Source of the DNA: Algibacter pacificus
GTDB lineage: Bacteria > Bacteroidota > Bacteroidia > Flavobacteriales > Flavobacteriaceae
NCBI RefSeq assembly: GCF_008033385.1
Contig: NZ_VOGY01000002.1
Span: forward strand, 372,001 to 436,000
Direction: 5' to 3'
DNA: 64,000 nt
Within the stretch, counting starts at the first letter, position 1, and each line of letters begins with the position of its first letter. The notes below the pieces were generated by a model. That model was not told the DNA's origin and ran no database searches. It worked only from the letters and a program-made list of their open reading frames with translations. The translations under genes and the position numbers were made by a program. This document shows positions 8,248 through 16,614 of this stretch, in pieces.

Positions 8248-8862
8248 ATGAATATTTTGAAAAAAAATTACGGATGGATCATTGTAACCATTTTGGCAAG
8301 CTTACCATTATTGGTTATTTTGAGAATGATAAACATTGATTTTTCTAATGGTATAGCACTTTCTTTTGCAGAAAATACCGTTGGAGAAGGAAGAACTACC
8401 ATAGAAATGCTCTATCATGTTTCGGGTGAATTCGCTATTCGTTGGATGACGGCCGTATTAACCTGTACACCATTTTTTATTCTTTTTGGTGTTAATAATC
8501 TCTTTGTAAGACAGGCTATGGGGATTGCAACTGCTATTTGGAGTTTAATTCATTTTATAATTTTTATAGCAGCCGAAGGTTTTTCTGAAACCTTTACTCA
8601 GGTTAATTATATCGCTGGTTTTATAGCCGTTTTAATACTTATTCCATTGTTTTTTACTTCCAATAGAAAGTCCATGAAAAAACTTAAAAGGAATTGGAAA
8701 AAACTCCAAAGTCTAGCTTATGTAGCTATCTTTTTAAGTCTACTTCATGTTGCTATTTTAGATAAAACTTGGATTATATATGCTGTAATAGTTGGTTTAG
8801 GCTTTATAATTCGAGTGCCTATAGTGAAAGAAAAATTAATAGCGATACGCCAAAAAAAATAA
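8248..8862 (+). CDS. MsrQ/YedZ-like haem-binding membrane protein
   Basis: This 204-residue protein has six hydrophobic helices. The stretches FAIRWMTAVLTCTPFFILFG, RQAMGIATAIWSLIHF and the pattern W-K-K-L-Q-S-L-A-Y fit the ferric-reductase-like transmembrane domain of MsrQ (YedZ), which passes electrons from a reductase through b-type haem. Candidate haem ligands are H57, H102 and H167. The usual LHxLxY histidine of MsrQ is Q154 here. No msrP partner is nearby. Instead it heads the egtBD operon, 1 base before a flavoprotein that could feed it electrons. Confidence 0.65.
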   Translation: MNILKKNYGWIIVTILASLPLLVILRMINIDFSNGIALSFAENTVGEGRTTIEMLYHVSGEFAIRWMTAVLTCTPFFILFGVNNLFVRQAMGIATAIWSLIHFIIFIAAEGFSETFTQVNYIAGFIAVLILIPLFFTSNRKSMKKLKRNWKKLQSLAYVAIFLSLLHVAILDKTWIIYAVIVGLGFIIRVPIVKEKLIAIRQKK

Positions 8863-8863
8863 A

Positions 8864-9592
8864 ATGAGTTTAGTAGAAAACCTATTAAAAAAGATGGTGC
8901 TAGAAAAAGCCATCATTGATAAGAAGGAAAAATTATCGAACATTGTTTATAAAGTAAGGATTAAAAGTGAAGGCATAAAAAAACAAGATTTTGAGCCCGG
9001 TTATTTTATACGTTTAGGTATTGGTATTGGAAATGACGAGCTGTCAATGAAAGACAAAGTGAGGAGTTATAGCGTTTGGGATATTAACAAAACCGAAGGT
9101 TATTTAGATCTGGCCATTTCAACCGAAAGCCGAGGTATTGGCGCGCAATGGGTCGAGCACTGTAAAGTGGGTGAAACCGTTTATTTCAAATGGAAGAAAG
9201 GTCATTTTTTAATTGATAATTCCGCAGACAGCTATTTGATGATTGGAGATTTATCGGCATTATCGCATTTATATATAATAAATCGTAATTTACCAAAGTC
9301 TAAGCAAGTTGAAAGTTTAATTTATAGTCAAGATTCTAATGATTTTTTTGAAGATATTAATGGCAAAAAACCATTTAAATTCTATCAATTAGAAGAAAAT
9401 GACATAGATGAAATTTTAACTATAGTAAAAGAACTTGTGGCTAAGATGAAAGGAAATAAAATGGTTTATATAGCAGGGTATAGTCGTATTTGTGTACCTT
9501 TAAATCATTATTTTAGAAAAGAATTGCATTGGAATTCCAAACAGATAAAGATTAAACCGTTTTGGAATCCAGAAAAAAAAGGATTGGAATAA
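8864..9592 (+). CDS. Siderophore-interacting-type FAD oxidoreductase
   Basis: This 242-residue protein has a FAD-binding barrel with the RSYS motif at residues 67-70 and a C-terminal NAD(P)H-like domain starting YLMIGDLSALSHL, where siderophore-interacting proteins (ViuB/SIP family) have GDETALPA. The C terminus (KPFWNPEKKGLE) resembles the end of that family. It is expected to move electrons from NAD(P)H to an acceptor, perhaps the membrane haem protein encoded immediately upstream. The gene lies 1 base after the haem gene and 2 bases before egtB, so the operon link is strong. The physiological acceptor is inferred. Confidence 0.7.
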   Translation: MSLVENLLKKMVLEKAIIDKKEKLSNIVYKVRIKSEGIKKQDFEPGYFIRLGIGIGNDELSMKDKVRSYSVWDINKTEGYLDLAISTESRGIGAQWVEHCKVGETVYFKWKKGHFLIDNSADSYLMIGDLSALSHLYIINRNLPKSKQVESLIYSQDSNDFFEDINGKKPFKFYQLEENDIDEILTIVKELVAKMKGNKMVYIAGYSRICVPLNHYFRKELHWNSKQIKIKPFWNPEKKGLE

Positions 9593-9594
9593 AA

Positions 9595-10743
9595 ATGAGT
9601 ATTCGTAAAAAGTATAAAGACATTAGAGAAGCTACTATCCAATTTTGTAGCCATTTAGAAATTGAAGATTTTTCTATTCAAGTCGTGCCATTTGTGAGTC
9701 CAGCAAAATGGCATTTGGCACATACTACTTGGTTTTTCGAAACTTTTATTCTTAAAAATTATTCAGAAGATTATGTGGAATTCGATTCTAATTTCAACTT
9801 TCTATTTAATAGTTATTATAATAATGTTGGTGATAGAATATTGCAAAATAACAGAGGTAATATGTCTCGGCCTAGTACAGAAAAAATCTTTAAATATCGT
9901 GAGTACATAGATTCTAAAATGCAAGATTTTTTAGAGCAAACAACCGATAAACAAATAATAGATTTAGTTATCTTAGGATTAAATCACGAACAACAGCATC
10001 AGGAATTACTAGTAACAGATGTAAAATACATGTTGGGACATAATCCTATTTTCCCTGTCTTTAATGAGGACTTCAATTTAATTGAAGATAAAAATAAAAG
10101 TGATAACATTGTAAAAATAAATGCAGGTATTTATAAAATAGGACACCAAGGACAAGACTTTTGTTATGATAATGAGCTTGGGGTACATCAAGTTTATGTG
10201 GACGATTTTGAAATACATAATCAGTTAGTTACCAATGGTGAGTTTCTAGAATTTATGGAAGCTGGCGGGTATTCCAATTTTAACCTTTGGTTAGATGAAG
10301 GCTGGTCTTGGGTAAATACAAATAAGATAAAAGCACCGCTATATTGGCATAAAATTGAAGGCGAATGGTATAATTATACCCTTGCAGGATTACAACAAAT
10401 AGATAAAACCTCCATATTAAGTCATATCAGTTATTTCGAAGCTCACGCGTTTGCAGAATGGAAAAATATGCGATTACCAACCGAGTTTGAATGGGAGATT
10501 GCAGCAAAACACTTAGATTGGGGAAAACGTTGGGAATGGACTAACAGTGCATATTTACCATATCCAAACTTTAAAAAAGAAAATGGAGCTGTTGGCGAAT
10601 ACAACGGCAAATTTATGAGTAATAAAATGGTGTTGAGAGGCGCTTCTGTAGCGACATCACAGCAGCATAGTCGGCCGACTTACAGAAACTTTTTCGGCTC
10701 AACCACCAAATGGCAATTTACAGGAATTAGATTAGCAAAATAA
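9595..10743 (+). CDS. egtB: Ergothioneine sulfoxide synthase EgtB
   Basis: This 382-residue non-haem iron enzyme joins hercynine to a thiol to make the sulfoxide precursor of ergothioneine. The N-terminal DinB-type domain carries the probable iron ligands H43 (in WHLAHTTWFFE) and H131/H135 (in NHEQQHQELL). The C-terminal formylglycine-generating-enzyme fold runs from about residue 175 to the end, with RLPTEFEWEIAA and the terminal FTGIRLAK. The ATG at 9595 is chosen, 2 bases after the previous stop; a TTG at 9562 would overlap it. No egtA or egtC is present, so the thiol donor may be cysteine rather than gamma-glutamylcysteine (inference). Confidence 0.9.
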   Translation: MSIRKKYKDIREATIQFCSHLEIEDFSIQVVPFVSPAKWHLAHTTWFFETFILKNYSEDYVEFDSNFNFLFNSYYNNVGDRILQNNRGNMSRPSTEKIFKYREYIDSKMQDFLEQTTDKQIIDLVILGLNHEQQHQELLVTDVKYMLGHNPIFPVFNEDFNLIEDKNKSDNIVKINAGIYKIGHQGQDFCYDNELGVHQVYVDDFEIHNQLVTNGEFLEFMEAGGYSNFNLWLDEGWSWVNTNKIKAPLYWHKIEGEWYNYTLAGLQQIDKTSILSHISYFEAHAFAEWKNMRLPTEFEWEIAAKHLDWGKRWEWTNSAYLPYPNFKKENGAVGEYNGKFMSNKMVLRGASVATSQQHSRPTYRNFFGSTTKWQFTGIRLAK

Positions 10744-10744
10744 T

Positions 10745-11746
10745 ATGATTGAAACAGTAAAAAATAAGCCGATTTTCAAAGTTTTAGAAAATTCAGAAAT
10801 GCTTAATACTTTTAAAAAAGATGTAGAAAATGGACTCAATGCATCTCCTAAAACACTGCCCTCAAAATATTTTTATAATAAAGTGGGTGATGCGCTTTTT
10901 GTTGAAATCATGAATCTTCCAGAGTATTATTTAACCCGAAGTGAATTGGATATTTTTCAAAATAAAACAGAAGGTTTAATTAAAGAATTGGCTTTAAATA
11001 AAGACTCTTATTTTGAATTAATAGAACTTGGAGCTGGCGATGGTTTAAAAACAAAAAAGTTATTAAGTGCATTAGATGCCCAAAATTTCGATTTTGATTA
11101 TTTGCCTATCGATATTTCAAAAAACGCATTGCATTTATTAGAAGAAGATTTAAATAAGGTTTTACCTAATGTATCAGTAAAAACGCAGCAAGGTGATTAT
11201 TTTGAGGTTTTATTGAATTTAAAAGCGAGTGCGAATCCTAAAATTATCTTGTTTTTAGGGTCCAATATTGGAAACATGAACGATGCTATGGCTGCACAAT
11301 TTATTTATAATTTAGGTGCTAATCTAAAAGCTGGGGATAAATTACTACTTGGAGTCGATTTAATAAAATCTAAAGATATTGTTTTACCTGCTTATAATGA
11401 TAGCAAAGGCATTACCGCTAAATTTAATCTTAATCTTTTAGAAAGAATTAACGAAGAGCTAGGTGGAGATTTTAATCTTGATAACTTCAAACATCAACCA
11501 GAATATAATGAGACCGATGGTGTTGCAGAAAGTTTTATTGTTAGCAAAAAGAATCAAACGGTAGAGATAAAAGCATTAGAAGCTACGTTTCAATTTAAAG
11601 CTGGTGAAAAAATTAATACTGAAATTTCAAGAAAATATAATGACGTCTTAATTGAGGAAATCATTTCAAATACCGATTTTACATTAGAAACTAAAATTAT
11701 GGATAGTAAAAATTATTTTGCAGATTATATTCTTTCAAGACATTAA
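10745..11746 (+). CDS. egtD: L-histidine N-alpha-methyltransferase EgtD
   Basis: This 333-residue methyltransferase converts histidine to hercynine (trimethylhistidine), the first step of ergothioneine synthesis. The hallmark N-terminal block LPSKYFYNKVGDALF then EYYLTRSELDIF (residues 38-71) and the SAM loop LGAGDG (95-100) are present, as is the later FLGSNIGNM. The length matches the EgtD (former DUF2260) family. It starts 1 base after egtB ends. With egtB it supplies all steps up to the sulfoxide; the final C-S lyase (egtE) is not in the window. Confidence 0.92.
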   Translation: MIETVKNKPIFKVLENSEMLNTFKKDVENGLNASPKTLPSKYFYNKVGDALFVEIMNLPEYYLTRSELDIFQNKTEGLIKELALNKDSYFELIELGAGDGLKTKKLLSALDAQNFDFDYLPIDISKNALHLLEEDLNKVLPNVSVKTQQGDYFEVLLNLKASANPKIILFLGSNIGNMNDAMAAQFIYNLGANLKAGDKLLLGVDLIKSKDIVLPAYNDSKGITAKFNLNLLERINEELGGDFNLDNFKHQPEYNETDGVAESFIVSKKNQTVEIKALEATFQFKAGEKINTEISRKYNDVLIEEIISNTDFTLETKIMDSKNYFADYILSRH

Positions 11747-11766
11747 AAATTGATAAGTTATTTATA

Positions 11767-12435
11767 ATGGATAAACCCAAATTAGCCGTTTTAGGCTTAG
11801 GCAGTCGTTCAACTTCATTTTACTTAAGTAGATTAAATGCTGAATTTCAGGACAAAAAGGGGAGCTACAGTACATGCCCATTATGGCTATTAAATACTAA
11901 TTTTAATGCAATTAATACGCTTTTACCAAATACGTCTAAACAATTAGATTCCATTGTTAATGCATATATAAAAGAGATAGAACAACTAGATATCGAGTAT
12001 ATATTAATTCCGAATATCACTCTTCACGAAACTGTGGATCGGTTAAAAATTAATAAAAAGATACTGCATCCTATTGATTTAACCATTTCAAAAATTAAAG
12101 AAAATAAATGGAATAAAGTCGTTTTATTCGGTTCTCTTTTCAGTATGAAATCAACCTATATTAGTGATGCTTTTAAGGCTGAAGGTATTACCGTTATTGC
12201 TCCTTCAGAAAAGGATATGAAGTTTATAGATAGGGTGAGAACAGAGATTTATAATGAAGCAGAAACTGAAGATTTAATTGAAGCCTACCATCTATTAATT
12301 AATCAATACGCGACTAATACGCCTGTAATAATGGCGTGTACAGAGTTGTCCATTTTAAAGCCAAATAACCATAAACACCTTTTGGATATGGCAGATGCTC
12401 AAATAAAAGGGGCGGTAAACATTTACCATTTTTAG
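11767..12435 (+). CDS. Asp/Glu racemase-superfamily protein with a single catalytic cysteine
   Basis: This 222-residue protein has the Asp/Glu racemase fold: N-terminal LAVLGLGSRSTSFYLSRL and the C-terminal active-site block MACTELSIL with C191. The first catalytic cysteine, normally in a C-T-N-T-M-H-like motif, is replaced: the aligned segment is IPNITLHE, with P82 where cysteine is expected. Retaining only the C-terminal cysteine recalls arylmalonate decarboxylase-type members, so it may not be a simple racemase. It closes the egt operon, 20 bases after egtD. The substrate is unknown. Confidence 0.75.
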   Translation: MDKPKLAVLGLGSRSTSFYLSRLNAEFQDKKGSYSTCPLWLLNTNFNAINTLLPNTSKQLDSIVNAYIKEIEQLDIEYILIPNITLHETVDRLKINKKILHPIDLTISKIKENKWNKVVLFGSLFSMKSTYISDAFKAEGITVIAPSEKDMKFIDRVRTEIYNEAETEDLIEAYHLLINQYATNTPVIMACTELSILKPNNHKHLLDMADAQIKGAVNIYHF

Positions 12436-12511
12436 CCTTACATGCATCAATATATAATAATCAAAAAACCAGATCTTTGTCTTTATTAATAGGTTATAAA
12501 TACATTTAATT

Positions 12512-13360
12512 ATGAAAATAGCAGTAACATCAGCAAGTGGAAAATTAGGCGCTTCAATAGTTAATCATCTCATTACCCAAATTGGCAAAGAAAATGTAAT
12601 AGGTATTGCTAGAACACCAAAGAAAGCCGAATGTTTAGGTGTTGAAATTAGAAAAGGGGACTACAATAACCGCAAAGATTTTAATACAGCTTTAAAAGGT
12701 GTTGATGCCGTTTTACTTGTTTCTGGAATGGACGCGCCTGATAAACGAATAGAACAGCATAGAAATGTAATTGAAGCAGCCAAAACTAATAGTGTTAAAA
12801 AAATAGTGTATACCAGTATTGTTGGAGCAGAACAGGGTAATGCGTTTAGCCCGATAGTACAAACCAACCGACAAACAGAAAATGACGTCAAAAATTCTGG
12901 TTTAGAATGGGTAATAGGACGAAACGGTATTTATATTGAACCCGATTTAGAATACATAGATACGTATGTTAAAGAAGGTGAAATAAGGAATTGTGCGGCC
13001 AATGGAAAATGCACGTACACAAGTAGAGATGAATTAGGATATGCCTATGCCAAAATGTTGATTGAAGATAAGCATACCGGACAAGTGTATAATCTTGTTG
13101 GTGATGCAATAACGCAAACAGAACTTACACATAAAATAAATCAAGTTTTTAATACAGATCTTGTTTTTAATTCTGTTTCTGTAAATGAGTATAAAGACGA
13201 AAGAACCAAAGCTTTGGGCGATTTTATGGGAACTATTATTGCTGGAATTTATGAAGGTATCAAAGGTGGGGCTTATAACGTTACTTCAGATTTTGAAAAA
13301 GCAGCGGCACGACCACATATATCAACTATAAATATGATGGAAGTGTTTAAAAATATATAG
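12512..13360 (+). CDS. NmrA-like NAD(P)-binding protein, QorB-type quinone oxidoreductase
   Basis: This 282-residue atypical short-chain dehydrogenase has a Rossmann nucleotide motif TSASGKLGASIV at the N terminus, the motif KKIVYTSIVGAE, and a substrate region WVIGRNGIYIEPDLEYI. The overall pattern fits the YtfG/QorB branch, which reduces quinones with NADPH. It has its own short leader (76 bases after the racemase gene) and is followed by a strong terminator. Confidence 0.75.
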   Translation: MKIAVTSASGKLGASIVNHLITQIGKENVIGIARTPKKAECLGVEIRKGDYNNRKDFNTALKGVDAVLLVSGMDAPDKRIEQHRNVIEAAKTNSVKKIVYTSIVGAEQGNAFSPIVQTNRQTENDVKNSGLEWVIGRNGIYIEPDLEYIDTYVKEGEIRNCAANGKCTYTSRDELGYAYAKMLIEDKHTGQVYNLVGDAITQTELTHKINQVFNTDLVFNSVSVNEYKDERTKALGDFMGTIIAGIYEGIKGGAYNVTSDFEKAAARPHISTINMMEVFKNI

Positions 13361-13510
13361 CCTATTATTTTTAAAGCGTAGTGTTGTGCTAAAGGCTCTT
13401 TATATTTTGAGATTATAACTTTATTGAACCATCTAAAAATAAGATCAGGATTATTTTAGGACTTAAAAGTTGAGTTCAAAAAAAAATATAGAATTGATTT
13501 ATAAAAAAAA

Positions 13511-13544
13511 GGTGTATTGTTTTTAAACAATACACCTTTTTTTT
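13511..13544 (+). terminator. Intrinsic terminator downstream of the qorB-like gene
   Basis: A perfect 12-base stem (GGTGTATTGTTT at 13511-13522, AAACAATACACC at 13525-13536) is followed by eight T. It sits 150 bases after the stop codon and isolates the next operon. The rest of the gap 13361-13765 is AT-rich and shows no B12 riboswitch. Confidence 0.88.
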
Positions 13545-13736
13545 GTTATCTATTTAAAAATTAACACATTAAAAGAATCGGGTTTTTAAGAAATAGATTA
13601 TTTTAAAAAACAAGAAATTATAGCATAAAAATAAAAAAATATGATTTTGATAATTATTTTAATTAATAATTAAAAAATAATAAACATAATCTTACATAAC
13701 GTGATATCTGTCATGTTTTTAAAACTTGATCTATAC

Positions 13737-13744
13737 TAAATTTG
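13737..13744 (+). promoter_or_regulatory. -7 box for the methylmalonyl-CoA operon
   Basis: TAAATTTG matches TAnnTTTG and lies 21 bases before the ATG of the epimerase gene. It overlaps the TTG at 13742, which argues against that TTG as the translation start. Confidence 0.5.
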
Positions 13745-13765
13745 TTGAAATTAAACATCACAGTT

Positions 13766-14170
13766 ATGAATATATCGCATATAGAACATTTAGGTATTGC
13801 AGTAGAAAATCTAGAAGAATCCATAAAATATTATGAGGACGTTTTAGGATTAAAATGTTATTCTATAGAAGAGGTTGTCGATCAGAAAGTGAAGACAGCC
13901 TTTTTTTTGGTAGGTACTACAAAAATTGAATTATTAGAAAGCACCTCTCCCGATGGCCCTATTGGTAAGTTTATAGAGAAAAAAGGCCCTGGAATACATC
14001 ACTTAGCTTTCGCCGTACCAAATGCAACCGAAGCATTAAAAATAGCCGAAGATCGTGGCGTAAGACTTATAGATAAGGAATCTAGAAAAGGCGCTGAAGG
14101 TTTAAATATTGGGTTTCTACATCCAAAATCTACTTTAGGTGTTCTTACGGAACTATGTTCAAAAGAATAA
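13766..14170 (+). CDS. mce: Methylmalonyl-CoA epimerase
   Basis: This 134-residue protein of the vicinal-oxygen-chelate fold interconverts (R)- and (S)-methylmalonyl-CoA. Metal-ligand positions are visible in HIEHLGIAVENL near the N terminus, in GPGIHHLAFAV in the second half and in the terminal LTELCS. Two beta-alpha-beta-beta-beta modules fill the length, as in the family. The ATG at 13766 is preferred over a TTG at 13742 because of the promoter position. It leads a seven-gene cluster for methylmalonyl-CoA metabolism. Confidence 0.92.
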   Translation: MNISHIEHLGIAVENLEESIKYYEDVLGLKCYSIEEVVDQKVKTAFFLVGTTKIELLESTSPDGPIGKFIEKKGPGIHHLAFAVPNATEALKIAEDRGVRLIDKESRKGAEGLNIGFLHPKSTLGVLTELCSKE

Positions 14171-14211
14171 TAATTTGAATAAAAAAAATAGATAAGCAAA
14201 ATATTAAATTT

Positions 14212-15771
14212 ATGGCAAATCAAGACAAAATTAACGAGCTTATAGAAAAAAGAGCAGAGGCCAAGTTGGGAGGTGGAGAAAAACGTATCGACTCTCAGCA
14301 TGCAAAAGGTAAATTAACCGCTCGTGAACGTATAGATATTCTTTTGGACGACGATAGTTTTGAAGAATTCGACATGTTTGTTACTCATAGAACAAAATCT
14401 TTTGGTTTAGATAAACAAGTTTACCTTTCGGATGGTGTGGTTACCGGACATGGTACTATTGATGGAAGGATAGTATATCTTTTTGCCCAAGATTTCACCG
14501 TTTTTGGAGGTTCATTATCTGAAACCTATGCTCTAAAGATTTGTAAAGTTATGGATATGGCCATGAAAATTGGCGTACCGGTAATAGGTTTAAATGATTC
14601 TGGTGGTGCTCGTATTCAAGAAGGTGTAAGATCTTTAGCAGGATATGCAGAGATTTTTCAAAGAAATATAATGGCTTCGGGCGTTATTCCTCAAATATCA
14701 TCCATATTAGGACCTTGTGCTGGTGGAGCCGTTTATTCTCCAGCATTAACAGACTTTACTATTATGACGGAAGAAACAAGTTACATGTTTGTTACCGGAC
14801 CTAAAGTCGTAAAATCGGTAACAGGTGAAGTGGTAACAGCAGAACAATTAGGTGGTGCTAAAATTCATTCAACACGATCTGGGGTGTCTCACTTTTTAGC
14901 GGAAAGTGATGAGGAAAACTTATTATTAATTCGTAAGATATTAAGCTACATGCCTTCTAATAATTTAGAAGAAGCACCAGTACTTGAATGTAATGACCCC
15001 ATCGATAGATTAGAAGATGCTTTAAATGATATTATACCAGAAAATCCTAATCAACCTTATGATATTGTGGATGTCATTTCAATATTAACCGATAATGGTG
15101 AGTTTACAGAAGTTCACAGAAACTACGCGAGAAATATTTGTGTTGGTTTTGCTAGATTTAATGGTCATCCAGTTGGTATAGTTGCCAACCAACCAAAATA
15201 TTACGCTGGTGTTTTAGATATTGATGCTTCAAGAAAAGCGGCCCGATTTGTTCGTTTTTGCGATTCCTTCAATATTCCAATAGTAACCCTAGTTGATGTC
15301 CCTGGGTTCTTACCTGGAACGGGGCAAGAATATGGTGGTATTATTTTACACGGTGCTAAATTATTATTTGCTTATGGCGAAGCTACAGTACCTAAAGTAA
15401 CTATTACGTTACGTAAATCTTACGGTGGTGCTCACGATGTTATGAGCTGTAAACAATTAAGAGGCGATTTAAATTACGCATGGCCAACAGCAGAAATTGC
15501 CGTTATGGGGGCTAAAGGTGCAGTTGAAGTTTTAGAAGGCTCTAATATTAGAAAAATAGAAGATGCTTCTGAAAAAGAAGACTATATCCAGAAAAAAGAA
15601 GACGAGTACACGCAACGATTTGCAAACCCATACCAAGCAGCGAAATACGGCTTTATTGATGATGTTATCGAACCTAGAAATACACGTTTCAGAATTGTTA
15701 GAGCATTAGAATTGCTTCAAAACAAAAAAGAAGTAAATCCACCTAAGAAACATTCAAACATTCCATTATAA
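14212..15771 (+). CDS. mmdA: Methylmalonyl-CoA decarboxylase alpha subunit (carboxyltransferase)
   Basis: This 519-residue acyl-CoA carboxyltransferase has both crotonase-like halves: [14 protein letters not shown] and [16 protein letters not shown] in the first, and [17 protein letters not shown] and [13 protein letters not shown] in the second. In isolation it could be the beta subunit of propionyl-CoA carboxylase. However, the next three genes encode the delta-like, biotin and sodium-pumping beta subunits, so it is best read as the subunit that moves CO2 from methylmalonyl-CoA to biotin. No biotin carboxylase gene is nearby. It overlaps the next gene by one base. Confidence 0.88.
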   Translation: MANQDKINELIEKRAEAKLGGGEKRIDSQHAKGKLTARERIDILLDDDSFEEFDMFVTHRTKSFGLDKQVYLSDGVVTGHGTIDGRIVYLFAQDFTVFGGSLSETYALKICKVMDMAMKIGVPVIGLNDSGGARIQEGVRSLAGYAEIFQRNIMASGVIPQISSILGPCAGGAVYSPALTDFTIMTEETSYMFVTGPKVVKSVTGEVVTAEQLGGAKIHSTRSGVSHFLAESDEENLLLIRKILSYMPSNNLEEAPVLECNDPIDRLEDALNDIIPENPNQPYDIVDVISILTDNGEFTEVHRNYARNICVGFARFNGHPVGIVANQPKYYAGVLDIDASRKAARFVRFCDSFNIPIVTLVDVPGFLPGTGQEYGGIILHGAKLLFAYGEATVPKVTITLRKSYGGAHDVMSCKQLRGDLNYAWPTAEIAVMGAKGAVEVLEGSNIRKIEDASEKEDYIQKKEDEYTQRFANPYQAAKYGFIDDVIEPRNTRFRIVRALELLQNKKEVNPPKKHSNIPL

Positions 15772-16130
15772 TGATACACATACTATTAACTACAGATCCA
15801 ATAAGTGAAGGTTACGTGATACTAATTACAGGGTTGTTAATTGTTTTTAGTGCCTTAATAACACTAGCGCTTTTCTTTAATTTCGGATTACCAATATTAC
15901 TTTATGTATATAAAATAATAACAAAAGGAAAAGATAAAAAAGTAAGCGAAATTAAGGTTAAAAGCGATAGCGGTTTTACAGGAGAAATATCGGCTGTTAT
16001 CGGCGCTGCCGTTCATATGTACACAAGCGAACAGCATGATTTTGAAAGTGCTATTTTAACAATAAAACAAGTTAAAAAACCATATTCACCTTGGAGTTCT
16101 AAAATATATGGAACTCAAAATAGATTATAA
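15771..16130 (+). CDS. mmdD: OadG/MmdD-like small membrane subunit of sodium-pumping decarboxylase
   Basis: This 119-residue protein has one membrane helix (about residues 18-47) and a polar C-terminal tail with SAVIGAAVHMYTSEQHDFESA, which is typical of OadG-type subunits that tether the carboxyltransferase to the membrane pump. The ATG overlaps the stop of mmdA (TAATG). The sequence of this subunit is poorly conserved between species, so the call relies partly on gene order. Confidence 0.8.
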   Translation: MIHILLTTDPISEGYVILITGLLIVFSALITLALFFNFGLPILLYVYKIITKGKDKKVSEIKVKSDSGFTGEISAVIGAAVHMYTSEQHDFESAILTIKQVKKPYSPWSSKIYGTQNRL

Positions 16131-16133
16131 AAT

Positions 16134-16553
16134 ATGAAAAGTTATAAATTTAAAGTCAACGAAAACGGGTACACCGTAAATATAAAATCTCACGAAGATA
16201 ACATCATCAAATTAGAAGTCAACGGAACGATTTATGATGTGATTATGGAAGCCGATATTAAGAAAAGTAAAACTCCTACGCTGGTACGTTCTGCCTCTAA
16301 GCAACCGGTTCAGCCTTTAAAAGTAAATGCTAAGTCGAAAACAAGTAAAATTGTTGCACCCATACCAGGGGTAATAATGTCTCTCAATATAAAAGTAGGA
16401 GATACTATTAAAGAAAACGATTTATTATTAGTTCTGGAAGCTATGAAAATGGAAAATAATATAGTTGCAGAAAAATCTGGAGTCGTTACAGCTATACATG
16501 TTGCGGTGGGCGAACAGGTTTTACAAGACGCTTTAATGATAGAACTAGAGTAG
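16134..16553 (+). CDS. mmdC: Biotin carboxyl carrier subunit
   Basis: This 139-residue protein has a C-terminal biotinyl domain whose attachment site is VLEAMKMENN, with the lysine between the two methionines as the biotinylated residue. A flexible linker precedes it, and the N-terminal ~45 residues form a separate small beta domain. It carries the carboxyl group from MmdA to the membrane subunit. It starts 3 bases after mmdD. Confidence 0.9.
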   Translation: MKSYKFKVNENGYTVNIKSHEDNIIKLEVNGTIYDVIMEADIKKSKTPTLVRSASKQPVQPLKVNAKSKTSKIVAPIPGVIMSLNIKVGDTIKENDLLLVLEAMKMENNIVAEKSGVVTAIHVAVGEQVLQDALMIELE

Positions 16554-16614
16554 TTATTTTAAAGTTCATGTTATTAAAAAAAGTAAACTAATTATTATCT
16601 AAAAAGATAAAAAA

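Noticed and set aside
13361-13765. Possible B12 riboswitch before the B12-dependent mutase operon
   Set aside because: No B12-box or the conserved core of cobalamin riboswitches is visible in the gap.
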